In this document: in pieces, positions 1 to 12,518 of the stretch
Numbering within the stretch: position 1 is the stretch's first letter
Layout of the letters: every line of letters begins with the position of its first letter
DNA from: Hymenoscyphus infarciens
Taxonomy: Eukaryota > Ascomycota > Leotiomycetes > Helotiales > Helotiaceae
Length of the DNA stretch: 64,000 nt
Assembly: GCA_001414345.1 (NCBI GenBank)
Contig: LLCB01000013.1
Coordinates: forward strand, 248,001-312,000
Reading direction: 5' to 3'
The notes under the pieces: model-generated
What the model was told of the DNA's origin: nothing
The model's input: only the letters and a program-made list of their open reading frames with translations
Database searches by the model: none
Program-made: the position numbers and the translations under genes

Positions 1-279
1 AGTCAATTTATTTACTTCTTCAAAAACAGTAGATTGAGGCATGTCTTTCCGCGGTAATTCTTGGACCCAGCGATACGGATAACTGACCTGTTGCTTTTTT
101 CTCTGTACGATTGAAGAGTATGAGAGGTTTTTCAAGTTGCCCTTTCTCAACGAGATTCATTGCCATGCCCTAACATTGCTTCGTTAGCTAGGGTGGTATG
201 TTGCGTGGCAAAGGCCCCGTGAGCTATATCTTACCTTTCCCATGTTACCCAGACCGATGAAGGCTAATTGAGGTGCCAT
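1..279 (-). CDS. NAD(P)-binding 6-phosphogluconate/3-hydroxyisobutyrate dehydrogenase-like protein, 5' part only
   Basis: This gene runs off the left edge; only its N-terminus is present. The ATG at 279 opens exon 1 (279-235), followed by a GTAAGA...TTAG intron (234-170). Exon 2 (169-88) ends at a GTCAGT donor at 87. A short third exon may start near base 17. The joined protein begins MAPQLAFIGLGNMGKGMAMN: a beta strand followed by the glycine-rich GLGNMG dinucleotide loop. That layout is typical of the Rossmann domain of the beta-hydroxyacid dehydrogenase family. Residues around LFNRT, about 20 positions later, fit the second strand whose end selects NADH or NADPH; the Arg after Asn suggests NADPH (inference). 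The exact substrate cannot be read from 45 residues. It is divergent from the ARG2 gene. Confidence 0.8.
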
Positions 280-978
280 TTTGTTGAGGTTTTCGATGAA
301 GTTTGCTTTTGAGTGGTTCTTCTTGTATTGCTTTGTGGTGATGTTGTTGATGTAATTGATTTGAAATGTAGAGTGGTGAACTCTTGCTTTTATAGGTTAG
401 TGAGCGATGCTGCGTCACCTCAACCCCAGCCAATCTTATATGGCATTTTCTGGATTTTGGCGGACCATCCGATGAAGGACTTAATATATGGCTTTCACGG
501 GTTTTGGATCCTATAATACGTCCGGGCGGATGAACGGAAAAGCATCTATTCTCAGCCCAAAATAACCATAGTCTCTACTACTGAGTGTTTAGGATCTTGA
601 CGGAGATGGAAAGTATCCGCTTCTGAGCGGATACTCCTTTTCTGAGATTGCCGAGTACCGAGATAGGGATTTATCATACCGTAATAGGCAGTTTTCTTAA
701 GACGAAAGCTATCAAGGGGGATATTAAGCAAAGGAATTGAGGTTTGATACTCTGTTCTCTCAGACCCGAAACAAGCTTCTTCATGACCTCACCGGGAAGT
801 GCATCACAGGAAAAATCCGGGGTCAGCTTATCGATAAGAGGGCGGCGCCGGGACCGGACGTGTCCCTTCTTTGATAGAACTTCTCCACCGCCAGCGCTGC
901 AGATGACTCTGAAATTTATTCCGTGCATTATCACTACCTACCCAACCTCCCGCGGTGAAGGCCATTTCAACATGCACA
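280..978. other. Intergenic region between divergent dehydrogenase-like and ARG2 genes
   Basis: No supported gene. It should hold both promoters. The only structure I see is the perfect hairpin at 612-635. Open frames at 313-516 and 744-1031 show no family resemblance. The second overlaps ARG2 exon 1 in another frame. Confidence 0.5.
612..635. repeat. Perfect 10-bp hairpin followed by a T run
   Basis: AGTATCCGCT, loop TCTG, AGCGGATACT, then CCTTTT. The arms are exact reverse complements. It lies between two divergent genes, so it is either a cis element or chance. Confidence 0.7.
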
Positions 979-3284
979 ATGATATTGCAGAATCTAGCCT
1001 TGAAGAAGGGCAAGGAAGTGGCTGGTCATAATGTGAGTACTATGCCATTAGCTGCGCCCATATATTGATTGACTTTGGATAGCTACAACAATGGTCGAAA
1101 CGAAATAATCGCATACTTTACAACCACGATGATGGCACACGTCGTTTCTCGGTTGAGGCAAGCTCGAAAAAGCAAAGGAGTGAGGAATTGGCAAAGGAAC
1201 ATGTGAAGGAATTGTCCAATCAGCAGAAGGCGAAGAAGGAAGCGAGAGAGATTGATAAGGTGCGCCACTGGAGGGATTTGAGAGTAATTATACGACCCAT
1301 TTCTCACTTCTCTTAGGACTTTTTCATGTCCGTTCTGGGCTCTACAGCAACCAAACGAGAAGCAAAAGCATACCTGCAACGATTCAGTCCTCCCACGACA
1401 CCCCCACCAACACCTCTTACCCCCTCCGAACGAAAACACCAAACTACGAAGCCTGGCGTCAATTTGGGCGCCTTTTATGCCCCCTCGGCGGTGGAGGGAA
1501 GCCCCAAATTTGTACAACATCCATATACCCAGAAATATACCGCACCCGAACCACAATTACACGTTGCTTTGGTCAAGATAAGAGCACCCCAAGAATTGGA
1601 GGATGAAACTCTCTGCGGGATAGGGAGAACCCTCTCGCAACTTGGTCGTCTGGGGTTGATAAGTGTGGTGGTGGTCGACTGTGATGGACAAACAACAGAT
1701 CCCTCTTGTCAGGCTCTCAATTGGAGAGACCTGTCGACCCAACAAGCAAATCGGGTTGTTTCAGCCATTGATTCCAATAGCGATACCGGGGCAAGGCTTG
1801 TGGACAATGTCATAGCAGTGAAGGAGGAATCCGGGAAGCCAAAATACGGACCTCTCACTCAATCAAACGCCCATGTCATTCTCAGGAAGCTGTTAATGAC
1901 ACCGCTAAAGCGAGGAATAATTCCCGTTATACCAACTATAGCTTATACTGATGCCACTCAAACAGCTGTACCAGTCACCGGTTCGGATACTGTTCTGGCT
2001 CTCTTAAAAGAATTGGCTGGAATTCCTACAGAAATTTTACATGACGAAGATTCCATCGAGATTAAAGAACGCCTGGAGGAGCTGCGAGCAGAGATATCCT
2101 TAGACAGGCTTATCATTTTGGATCCTTTGGGTGGGGTTCCCACGCCCAATCGTCCAAATGGCTACCACGTCTTTTTGAACATGGAACAAGAATTTGAACC
2201 CGCCAAACAAGACTTACTCAAAGGCATGCAATCAGAAAACGCGCTACAGAACCCAACAGAGGAATCTAGTGTGTCTGATCTAGGCATGAGTAACCCGATT
2301 TCAAAATTCGTTGAACAAGAATTTGGAAGCCTCACCCCGAAGCGAACTACTACACCAGGTTCTCCCTTGAAATCTCAACATGCGAATTTGTACCATCTAC
2401 AGAATCTCGAACTAGTACGTTCTGTGCTCGCATTATTGCCTCCTAGTTCATCAGCAATTCTCACAACTCCCGGCGAAGCTGCGAATTCAGGAAACTCAAT
2501 GCCTTTCCAACCTGGTGGGGTCGGCACAAGACGCCATAGAAACCCCTTGATACACAATCTACTTACAGACAAACCCGTCTTCTCCTCATCACTTCCAGTA
2601 GGGCGACTGGGGCCATCAACCCCATGTTCTTCCGAAGCTGTTGCCACTCCAGCTTCAAGCATTACCCCGACAACATTTGCAAAACATGGAATGCCCATTA
2701 CGATTTTTCCAAATCCTACCACTACTAAGTGGGAGCCTCCAGTTTCCCGGAAACCACAAATTACATTAACGGACTCACAAATTGACCTTCCTCGTTTGGT
2801 TCACTTGATAGATGACTCCTTCGGGCGGAAACTCGATGTAAACGAGTACCTCAAAAGAGTCGACGGACGAATAGCAGGAGTAATAATCGCCGGAGAATAC
2901 GAAGGCGGCGCCCTCCTAACATGGGAACTTCCCCCAGGAGTCCCCGACGACGGCAATCCCGAGAGTCGAGCAAGAATGGTACCTTACCTCGACAAATTCG
3001 CCGTCCTCAAGAAAGCTCAAGGCTCAGGAGGAGTAGCAGATGCAGTGTTCACCGCTATGGTGCGAGATTGCTTCCCAAATGGTGTAGTATGGAGGAGCAG
3101 AACTACGAACGTGGTTAATAAGTGGTATTTTGAACGGTCGAGGGGGACGTGGAAGTTACCGGGGACGGGGTGGACTATGTTTTGGACTACGCCTGATATG
3201 GATCGAAGGACCTTTTTGGATTATGAAGGGGTTTGTAGGGGCATTGAACCTAGTTGGGCAGATGGGAAGGCCGTGTTGGATTGA
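979..3284 (+). CDS. ARG2: Mitochondrial N-acetylglutamate synthase (amino-acid acetyltransferase)
   Basis: Catalyses the first step of arginine synthesis in the mitochondrion: acetyl-CoA plus glutamate gives N-acetylglutamate. Exons 979-1032, 1083-1259 and 1317-3284 join in frame to about 732 residues. The first junction restores [11 protein letters not shown]; the second gives [20 protein letters not shown], a block characteristic of fungal NAGS. The middle (about 130-400) is the degenerate amino-acid-kinase-like domain. The last about 150 residues, including [20 protein letters not shown] and WYFERSRG, form the GNAT-type catalytic domain of the vertebrate/fungal NAGS class. The ATG at 979 is the first in-frame start after a TGA at about 908; a further upstream exon with a longer targeting peptide is possible. 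A low-complexity Ser/Pro/Thr insert lies at about 390-520. Confidence 0.92.
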
Positions 3285-5151
3285 TATCTCTCTCCATAGT
3301 TTCAAAAAAAGATAAATGGCTATAAATATACCGAGCAGAACCCAAACTCATTTTGAGACAAATGCAAGTCCTCCATACAACCAGCACATCCTCGTAAGAG
3401 ATCCCTTACCATGAAAAAAGTCTCGATTCATTAACAAGAGTATCAAGAAACCAACTTTCTCGTCTTATTCTTTCTATTTTGAATTATTTTAATTTTTCGG
3501 AGGTACTTGCATTTATTTGGTTGTCTCTCAACAGCCTGTGTTCATTTCCATTTTGCTGTTGGCATCGAAGAATTAAAATTTCCAAGCCAGGTTTCGACGA
3601 GAAAAATAACTCTACATCTCTCCACTGCACTCTCCCTCCTTCATCACAGGCACCCGGAAGGGGAAGGAGGATTGTTTGGAAGATGTAGCTGAATTGGAAT
3701 TACTGAGTGTGGGGTTGTTATCCGCAAGTAGGCGCTGATTTCTAAAGCTATCCATGGCAACTTAGGGCCAATCCACGAGTAACCCACAAGTAACTCACAG
3801 CTTACTCGCAAACCATCAGACCCAGGACGGGAGGTGACGTAGAGACAGGAGGAATTGGCTTTCCTCCCACACTGAATACACAAGAAAAAAGCGAGCCGTT
3901 CTTTACTTCCTGGTGTCCTCTTGACGTCCAATCAGCGCATGACAACAAAGGAAAGACCAGATTTTACTCAACCCAGCCAAAATGGACAAAAACTCAACAA
4001 GGTAGTAGAGGTGTTGAGACTAAGCAGAATGAGTTCCAGAAGTCGAATCCCATGTCGAAGGGAAGGAAGAATAATTTGGTCTTCGTCCCATGATTGGTCA
4101 GAAAAACGAAATTGATATCGACACCCTCTCGTCGTCTAGCATTTTTCCTCTGGGTAATCGGCTTACCTGTGGCTTACCCGCAACTTTGTGGCTCACCCGG
4201 AACTAACCAGCTTACTACTTTTTGACTAGCTTACCCAGAAAATAATTTTTCCAACCTGCGTTCTTACCTCTCTTCTAAAATCCCCTCAGTATCAGAGAGG
4301 TAAGATGCGAGGTTCCAATCGTTCGGTCGTACCTAAGGTGTGCTCTGGGCTGATCAATTAATCTTATCGTTGTTCTGAATCTTATCTTCGTATGATTTGA
4401 TTCTTCGGCTACAGTTGCCTATTAAGTAGCAAGTAAGTAGGTCGACTAGTCTCGAATTGCCGTGTCCATGGTTCGTAATGGAATAGTAAACCACAGGAGC
4501 TAAGTTCACTTTAGGGTCCATATTGAGCTTCGACTCGAATTACAGAAGTCTAGTTTCATCAAATAGGGGTTAAATCACTTTGGAGAAAGAATTATTTTTT
4601 ATAGCATGTATTACTACCCAGTGCAATTAGTTCAAGACCTATCGAGCAGCCGCGAAAAAGCAATAAGACAACTCGTACAAGAAGCCCGCTGCTGAGAAGA
4701 AACACATCCCTTTTTTCATTCGTAGCAAACAAAAGGAAAAACGACGGCCAAAGAGAGAGAAAAAGGAGAGCAAGAAACGTCTCGAAGCTATCATAATAAA
4801 TACAGATTGACCCGAAGAAAGCGGCCGCACACAAGCGTTGAGAAGAAATAAAAAAGGAAAAACAACCAGGTATTCGGGTCAATTTTTTACGATCTCTCGC
4901 CCACCCCGTGTATCTTTTTCGGCTCATCCCTTGCATGTAAGCAAAACTCCCCCAGATCCACCCGTTCAGCGCACAAGCAGGCAGACAGCCTCACAGAAGC
5001 TGGAATGTCAAACCCACCCAATGCTCCTCCGCTCTCCGTCGCCACGCAGTATTAAGGATCAATGATTAAAGAGACAAGAAGTGAAAGTAAAAGGGGCTAT
5101 GTGTCGCGTCGCTGTAGAGAGGGTATATCCGTCAAATCGGTCAAAGTCGTC
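3285..5151. other. Intergenic region between the 3' ends of ARG2 and the septin gene
   Basis: Convergent 3' flanks. No frame has a recognisable domain. Two stretches rich in a TTACCC/GTAAGC-like motif (about 3770-3815 and 4145-4240) are weakly complementary and could be ends of an old element, but the match is poor. Open frames at 4592-5065 are low-complexity. Confidence 0.45.
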
Positions 5152-6921
5152 TTAACGGAGAGAGAATCCCTTCCGCTTGCCCTTCTCTTCTATTGGTCGT
5201 CCACTCTCGATTCTCGACTTCTTCTCCTCTAACTCTTGTCGCTGCTTCTCTAACTGCTCCTTCATCTCGCGATGACGGCTGTAGAGCTCCTCCTCGCTCT
5301 GCTTCAGCTTGTGCTCCTTCTCGGCGACCTTTTGTTGGAAAACTGTCTTCATCTCGGCCTCCATCTTGGCGAGCTTCTGTTCGTGTAGGGTACGCTCTTC
5401 CTCTTGCTTGACAGCTGGGTTGACCTCCTTGAAGACACTTGGATCCTGAGCAACACCCATGGCGGTGAGCTTCTCGGATCTGTAGTTTTCGTACAGCGCA
5501 TTGCTGGTGTGCTCCTTCAACTCCTCCATGTGTGTTCGGATAAGCATTTGACGAAGTTTCACAAAGTCGCAGTGCTCCTCGTTGTCCACCTCGATGATAC
5601 CCCATGGGTAGCTACGGCCACGAACTTTGCGTCCATCGGCGCTGCTGATCTCGGAATTGGCACCGACAACAGCGAATGGGACCTTTGACATAATCTCGTT
5701 GTTCTCGGCAATCGTCTCTTCGTCGTCAAGTTCATATCGGGGACCCTCGAAAATTTGGATAGCATGGTGCTTGATATCGGCGAGAATCTGACATATTTAG
5801 TATGGCGAAAAACAGCAAGTGGAAGGGATACTTACCCTTGACTTGAAAGCCAGAATCTCCTCATCAGTCATTGTGTCTGCCTTTGCGATGACTGGGATAA
5901 GATTGACCTTGGTATGAAGTCTGCGCATGACTTCAATATCCAAAGGCTTCAAAGCGTGTCCAGTTGGCTGGATGAAGTAAACACAGGCGTGAACTCTGTT
6001 ATCAACAATGTTCATTCGGTTAACCTTATTCTCGGCATCAAGGTAGGCATCAAAACGTTGTTCAATGTTATCCACGATTGGTCGCCAAGATTCATCGTTG
6101 TTAACAAAGTCACCAAAGCCTGGGGTATCAACAACCGTCAAACGCAGACGAACACCGTTCTCTTCAATATCCGCGCTTATTGATTGAATGGCAACGGTTT
6201 TTGGGATGATATCGAGGGAAGGCCCTTTTCGCTCTCGAGGTGGGTATAGGGAGGTGCTGAAAAGGGTGTTGACCAAAGTAGATTTACCAAGTCCAGATTC
6301 ACCTGCAAAGGTTAGCATTGGCCAATCTGCATAGCACAATTGTCACTCACCAACAACCATAACATTAAAGTTGAAGCCCTTTCGCACACTCTTGCGATGC
6401 CATTGGTTGGGTAGGTTTGCAAAACCAACATAACCAGTCAACTTTCTTCGAACAATATTTCTCATATCGCTGGCCTGTTGAGCTGCAATCTTTGGATCGC
6501 TCGAGCTCACGCTTTGTGGGATCTCCATTTGCTGCGGAGACACAGGTTTTCCGTTTGGTGCTGGTGAAGCTCTGGTTGGGGCCACTGGGGCAGCGCCATT
6601 TGTAGCTGTGTAGAAACATAAAATGTCAGTCCAATCATTCGTCATATGTTTTTGCTCCTTTTGAACGCTCGCTTCATTAAAGCATTCCTCCATGGATTTC
6701 TCAGGTGACATATCGATGGAGTCCAAAGTCGGTGGTTCCTCGACATCTAGCATGCTGCGAAATTGGCCAGATGAATCCGGGCGCTGGCGTTGACGACGTC
6801 GAGTGTGAGGATATGTACTGAAGTGAATAGCACTATCATCATCCCCAAAGGACATCATCGTTGAGGTGGTTGGTCCGCTCGCAGACCGAGATTGGGCCAG
6901 AAGACCTGCCAGTGAAGCCAT
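5152..6921 (-). CDS. CDC3: Septin, Cdc3/AspB type
   Basis: GTP-binding septin subunit of hetero-oligomeric filaments at septa and hyphal tips. Exons 6921-6351, 6302-5836 and 5787-5152 join to about 557 residues; the introns are 48 bases each with GTGAGT and GTAAGT donors. The P-loop GESGLGKST is rebuilt exactly across intron 1, which lies within the codon for its first Gly. DTPGFGD (G3) and AKAD (G4) follow. A polybasic segment and the septin-unique element precede a C-terminal coiled coil of about 100 residues rich in Glu/Lys/Gln, as in Cdc3-class septins. The start is the ATG at 6921 in a CGACCATGG context; the 33 bases upstream are open but contain only a TTG. About 20 residues encoded at 6604-6660 (containing TDILCFY) look intron-like, but no GT donor in the right phase exists, so I left them in. 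Confidence 0.93.
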
Positions 6922-8612
6922 GGTCGAGATTCCCAGCGAACGACCGACGCTCAAATAAGGTTGGGTGACGAAGTAGAAACGTGATGGTTTCTAGCCTGCA
7001 TGCAAGGCCTCCCAGTACACAACTCAACGAGGAACAGTGTGTTGGACTTGCGGATGATTGTTGCTGCAGGTATTCTCGTGTCGGAAGCGAGTGTGGTCCA
7101 GCATTCGCAAGCGGGTACTTGCTGCTGGAAAGGGGGAAAAAGGATTGCTTACCCATTGTCTTGAATTCGATGAAGAAGGTTCGATGAAGGTTGTTGCGAA
7201 GGCAGGCGCTGTTTTGAAGCGTCTGGAATCTAAATGAAGCTTTCGAGTTAGCTTCCGTGTAAACTTTCACGATCGCCGTAGCCGGAGCCCAGCGAATGCC
7301 AGATGGACGCCGCGCACCAGACCAGCTCCCGCCGCCAGCGCAGATGAAGGTTGATGGTTGACCTCGAGGAGGAGAAAAGAGGAGGTGTGATTGATGCGCA
7401 GAGGATAGGATGGATGGGGTCAACACATACCAGAAAAGGTGACCTCGAATGGAAGAATGAAAGCTCCCGGTCGTCGCAGGAAGAATAGTAAGGATCGATC
7501 TGCCTGGCGCGAATTCTGGTCAGTACGAGGTGATGTTGAAAGATGTAACGAAGTTTTGGGAGTTGGACGTGGATCAGCCACGGCAAAAGGGGTCAAGTCA
7601 TATAGACAGGGATGGGCCGATAGAAATGGAAGCTGTCAAATTAAAAAGTGTTGTGCCGGCGTGCTAGGTAGAAAGGAAAGCGTGTCCTGCGAATTCAGGG
7701 CAAGTGATCACGTACCGTCGAATTGATCGGGGGGAGAAGAATAGGAATTAGGAAGAAGGGACAGGTAGGCCAAGGGGGAAAAAACGAGGGTGAGAAACGT
7801 AGGACGGGACCTGTGTTTTTTTGTAACCCGCGAGATGCAGACTGCAGACTGCAGACACAGTCTCGAAAATTGCTGTCGACCCATCCCCTAATCTGCTGTC
7901 CCAAAGAGGTTAGCGTCATAGTCACGTGCCTCTACTAGCGTTCGTCGGCCCATCACTTTTATTCTCCGCATCTTAGCCCGTCATTTCCCTCTCTTCCCCA
8001 CCTCCAGCGTCGAGCTGCGCCGCTGCCGAATCATCAAGTCTCCTCCTTTGCGCACGTTAATTTGTCTGTGCATCCAACAACACCACAGACAGACCAATGT
8101 CAATTTGACGTCGAGCTCCTGGCATCTCATCTGCCCGGGAAAAGGGGCTGATCTTCGGTGACAGCTTGTCTTTACGAAGTCAAACGCGTGAGAAGTCAAT
8201 TGTTGAGAACGTGGTGGCGTCTTGGGCGACAGAACAAGTGCATCGCATCATGTAAGTGATCTGCAGAACGCGTTTGCATGCTGCCGCTAACAGCTCCTTC
8301 TCGCGTCGAGATCAGAATCGCGGAATATAACGCCGATGGGTATTCAACTCAATGTCATTTTCTTCACACAGTTCTTGTCATTCCTTCAAACTTCTGGCTC
8401 GATAAGTCAGGTCTTCCTCTTTTTTCCAAAACCTTATCGTCACTCCACCAATTTCCGCTACTTCTTCAACTCTTTGGGACCATAGGTTAGGCCCTCATCG
8501 TTCTTTCCGAAACTTTCGTCATCCGAATCTTTTTCAAACATTATCCATTCATTTCTTCCTCCTTTCTCGCATAGTCGGTGAGGTTTTCTAGTCGTTCCTT
8601 CTCATTTTCACC
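6922..8612. other. Long shared upstream region of septin (-) and 2EXR gene (+)
   Basis: No supported coding gene. On the minus strand a GTAAGC donor at 7152 and a CATGCAG acceptor at 6996 would define a 157-base leader intron of the septin transcript. The ATG just before that donor would then read Met-Gly-stop, a two-codon upstream ORF. This is a prediction only. Frames at 6839-7586 and 7981-8199 look random. Confidence 0.4.
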
Positions 8613-9520
8613 ATGGTCGGCTCGCACTCCACTTCTCGGTCAGGTCCTTTGGAGACACGCTCCTCATTGAGTAAAGGAGACGAGAAGAAGAAAAACATGA
8701 AAAGCAAAGAGGAAAAAACAAGTGGAAATGACAAGGAAAGCAAGAGGAAGAGCCGAAAGCACAAATCTCAGCCACTTACTGAATTCAAGTTATTCCCAAA
8801 CCTGCCCATTGAGTTGAGGACATCGATTTGGCGATTGACTTTGGAGCCTCGTGTGGTCGCAGTATCTTGTGGCTATTTGTTTCCTGCTCGGTATGGACAT
8901 GTTCAAGGAATTTTCACAAAACCCCTCCCCCAACAGCTCTCTGTGTCTGTCGAGATTCTCGTCAAGCGGTTATTAGCAACTACCCACTTCGTTTTGGGAC
9001 GGCTTTCACCATACCCAGAATCCGGTTCAACTTCGATCTTGACACGCTTTTACTGGATCCAGACATGGACACCACTTACGCTCTTTTCTTTAATAACATG
9101 AAAACCGAGGATTTAACCCGGGTTAAACGCTTGGCAGTCTGCGATCTTAGTGAAGGCAGTGTGCCACGATGGCAAGTCGAGGAATCGGGTGGATATGTTG
9201 TTGACAGAGCTTACATTGCTAATGCAGTTGTCCCAGCTATGACAGGTCTCGAGGAGATTCTCCATGTAAAAGCTATAGTGGATGAAGGTTATGAAAAGCC
9301 ACCTAGTGGGGACGGTCCAATGCAGCTGTTTGGCATATTACCAAAAGGACTCAACGAGGCGTATGGAGTTGACTTTGGCGGCAATTATCTTGCTGGTGCT
9401 ACACCAATGAACCCCTATACTATGGCTGGTGTAAAGGTTAACGGGGGTTGGGGATGGTGTCCAATGAAAGAATGGCTCTCTCATGGCTACGTAAAGGATT
9501 GGCGAGACGAATACGAGTAG
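8613..9520 (+). CDS. 2EXR-domain protein (fungal F-box-like family), small
   Basis: The ATG at 8613 lies in a TTCACCATGG context. Residues 1-50 are Lys/Ser-rich and basic, followed by LFPNLPIELRTSIWRLTLEP, the opening of the 2EXR domain common in Leotiomycetes and related to F-box motifs. The second half, including LCVCRDSRQAVI and FNFDLDTLLLDPDMDTTYAL, lies in another frame. A 68-base intron at 8869-8936 (GTGGCT donor, CAACAG acceptor) connects them and gives about 279 residues. The donor is weak; a nearer GTATGG at 8891 gives the wrong phase, so the exact junction is uncertain. The role is unknown. The family is large and lineage-expanded; a second, larger member lies at 47091-48914. Confidence 0.78.
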
Positions 9521-12518
9521 AGAAATGACGATAACGAAACGATTCGGTGACCAGAGCATGGATATATGTCTTTTTTTGCTGTCGCTTTTTCACAATACCC
9601 TCAGCTCGCAATAGATGAATGGTGTACAACGGAAGAATGGACTAGAAACGTATGACGGAGCAATGCGCATAGGAGGAGAGAATTTATTTCTTGCTTTGCT
9701 TTTTTTACAATACCCTCGCAATAGACGATGAAAGAAGCAGTGAATACCTCTCATCATTCTATTTTGTTGTTACAGTTCATTGGGTTAACAATATCTCTCG
9801 TTGTAACTTTCCAGTACAGTTTTAACGTTACCCGGAATACTTGAGAACAAATTGAACAATGAAACTTGAATGTTTTAAACAGCTAGGGGAATATTTTAAA
9901 TTGTTTTAAGTATTTAGAATAATTACCTTGAATTACCCTAAAATGCTGGAACAACAAGAGTAGGTATACGCAAGGCAGGTGCGAACCTTTTAATTCTCGT
10001 TGTTCCAACTTTCCAAGTTGATCTTTGTTAGCCCAGTGCTTCTCATTTTCAATTGTCCAAGAAGAAGATTTAGGCCTAGGAAGTTAGCCCTATTTACCGC
10101 CGCTTTTATTCCTCATCACACGGCAAGATCAACAACCGAACTTCAGTACCGCCCGAGACACGGCGTTGTCACTTTTGCTTTTTCCCCAAGACCTACATGA
10201 GTACACCACAGGGCATGCATAGTGGCGCTGTTCTTGAGGCCACAACCTTTTCGTGTAACTTGTCGATTCATTACACAACATCAGATGATCATTCAAGTGT
10301 CTCCTATCATTGACAAGCGAGCCCTACTTTCTCGGCTGCACGACTCCCCATTCTGACGATGCTGAACTTTTGAGAATGAAAATAATGGGACGGGCAAGTG
10401 GGGAGGGAGGCTTGGTGTCTTTTTTGAGATATATCCTGGTCTTTTGACACGTGGTTAACTAGCTCCCGTTGTTTTATTGGGTGTGAGCTTGGGTTGATCG
10501 GCTTTGGCGTGTGCTCGTTGAAGGGGGGTGGATGATGTGAGGGTGCGGGTTGTGGAAGAGAACGTGGGTGGGCTTTCTTGGAGGGGTCAAGGTGGTTGAT
10601 CTACGATCTGGGAGAGAGTCGAATCGATGTCTGAGGACTTTTGTATGTTCCAAGGGGTTTTTCGTTGGTGGGATGGAATATGCAAGCTGGGAGGTGAGTG
10701 TGGAAGAAACGTGGGTGGGCTTTACTGTTGTGTTTGATTTTGATTTTTTTTTTGAAAGGGTCAATTGGTGGGTTTACGAGCTATAGGAGATTACGAGCTG
10801 ATGGCTTTCGTGTGTTTCAGAGGCTTCTCGTTGCCTAGATATCAGATGCAACGGGGTTGTTAATTGTGGGAGAAAACTTGGGTGGGTTTTTATTATTGTG
10901 CCAAACTTTATAAGGGATTCAAAGTTGTTTCTTTGAGGATCTTGTGATCTCTATGTCAAGAGTAGAATAAGTGGTATGGCCACTCTGTAGCCACTTTGAG
11001 ACGGGATCATACTTGTGGTAGGACTTTAATTATGTGAATGTTCAACTACAATCAAATTCTTTGAAACGTGATCAACTTCTTGTTATTGGAAATCAAATCC
11101 AGGCCAAAGCGGGGAAAAGGAAAGGGAAAGAGGGGACCTCGCTTACCTAGGTAGTTCCCGATGGCGCAAGAGTTCCCCCCCTGCCACTATTACTTTAGGA
11201 AATCTTAAATCACCTGAATTACTAGGTAAAAATGGTAAAAGACTCGAGGAATTGAGTCCTTGAAACTTCTAAAGTCCTGGAAAGCCTCACACTTATTTGT
11301 TGCCGCAAGCATATCTATCAAGGGATTTAGTCGTCGCTTTGGAGAATTGGGAGTTTACAAAAAATCAATGCTCAATATCAGAATCGAACTGATGACTTCC
11401 AGTTCCTACGACACCCTTCCCTGAACCGAGGAAGTCATTCCCAAGCCACAGATGTATCTGCAGGCTCAAAGAAAGGGAATATCAAAGGTTATCACAGTGA
11501 CGTGCATGTGGGAAGCGTCTTACTACTAGACTAATCGAGCTTCTCTTTTGATTGGTTCCTGGTCCTTCTTATTTGTACTCATGATAAACGCGGGGGTAGG
11601 TGAAGGCTTCTTTTTCTTAAGTTGGAACTGTGTGCTTTATTCACCAATTATGGACTTGACCAATTCTATCTACAGAAATTATCCTAAACTCTTTTTTTAA
11701 TATTCATATTAAGTAAAAGCTGCTCAGACAAGAGGTAAGTACTGTACACTTCTAGAAATTTTAGAACTCTGAATCTAAGCATTCTTGAACCGTGTGACTT
11801 AATAGCGGAAGCTAACACACTCACTGCCCAACAGTTTTGAGCAGCGACTTAGTTGGCGGATAAACATACCAGAACTTGAGCCACCATTATATAAGACTCC
11901 TTGATTTTGAAGTACTTTGGAGTTGTATGATAGAGGAGGGATGAGGTTCTAAAGGAACCTAAGTGCTAGTTCTCAATAACACCGAATAATGGCTAATTGT
12001 TAAGAAGATGCTCACCCTAAGTTCATTCCCTTATGTGAGGAAGTTGGTATATGAGCCAAGTACATTGCTAGCCCTTTCCTGTGTCCTTTTGAACGTTCAT
12101 TGGTCACATAGATATATGATCAAGGTAGCAATTTTCCAATTTCAACGAGATGTTCCTGTTAACAAAAGTACTCTTCTTATGCGAAGATTTCATGGGTTCT
12201 AAAAAGGAGTTCAGTGATATCTTTATTCGCTGTTTAGGTCATTCCCGCTGACGGATCAAATTATAGTCTAAAATATCTAAAATATAAAATAAAGTGTATG
12301 TAACACAACAAAAGAAGAAGAAGAGAAACCCAAAGCCCAATCCATTTCCTGCTCCCATGAAACAAAAAAGCCAACGCGATGCAAATCCAACAAGACCCGC
12401 TCATTGAACCCTGAGAATGCCCATGGCAAAGACTCCAACTCAATTTCCCACCCACAAATGCTTTTTCCAAAGTCGACAAAAGAAATTGAAAAAGAAAAAA
12501 GAAAAAAAGGAAATTTGC
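9521..12518. other. Gene-poor region, about 3 kb
   Basis: No convincing gene. The 10470-10790 stretch is low-complexity G/T-rich sequence whose open frames are compositional. A 27-base segment at 10091-10117 resembles the terminal repeat of the MITE at 23821-24058. Two imperfect copies of CTCGTTGTxxAACTTTCCA (about 9797 and 9995) lie nearby, suggesting an eroded mobile element around 9780-10120. Confidence 0.4.
10091..10117. repeat. Relic of MITE terminal repeat
   Basis: TATTTACCGCCGCTTTTATT followed by CCTCATC resembles the right end of the 23821-24058 element (TATTTACTGCCGCTTTTAAT, then GTCCATC). A matching opposite end was not found, so this may be a truncated copy. Confidence 0.45.

Noticed and set aside
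1083..1556. 157-residue frame antisense to ARG2
   Set aside because: Lies opposite coding exons of a well-supported gene; shadow frame.
3770..4250. Possible inverted repeat rich in TTACCC/GTAAG
   Set aside because: Matches are short and gapped; not better than expected from a locally repeated motif.
6604..6664. Intron in septin exon 1
   Set aside because: Branch-like CTGAC and a CACAG acceptor are present, but no GT donor gives the required phase and the frame is open.
10474..10786. Overlapping open frames on both strands
   Set aside because: Low-complexity G/T-rich DNA; no codon or motif support.
11360..11470. T-arm-like hairpin ATCAG-AATCGAA-CTGAT suggesting a minus-strand tRNA
   Set aside because: I could not pair an anticodon arm, D arm or acceptor stem around it, so a tRNA is not supported.
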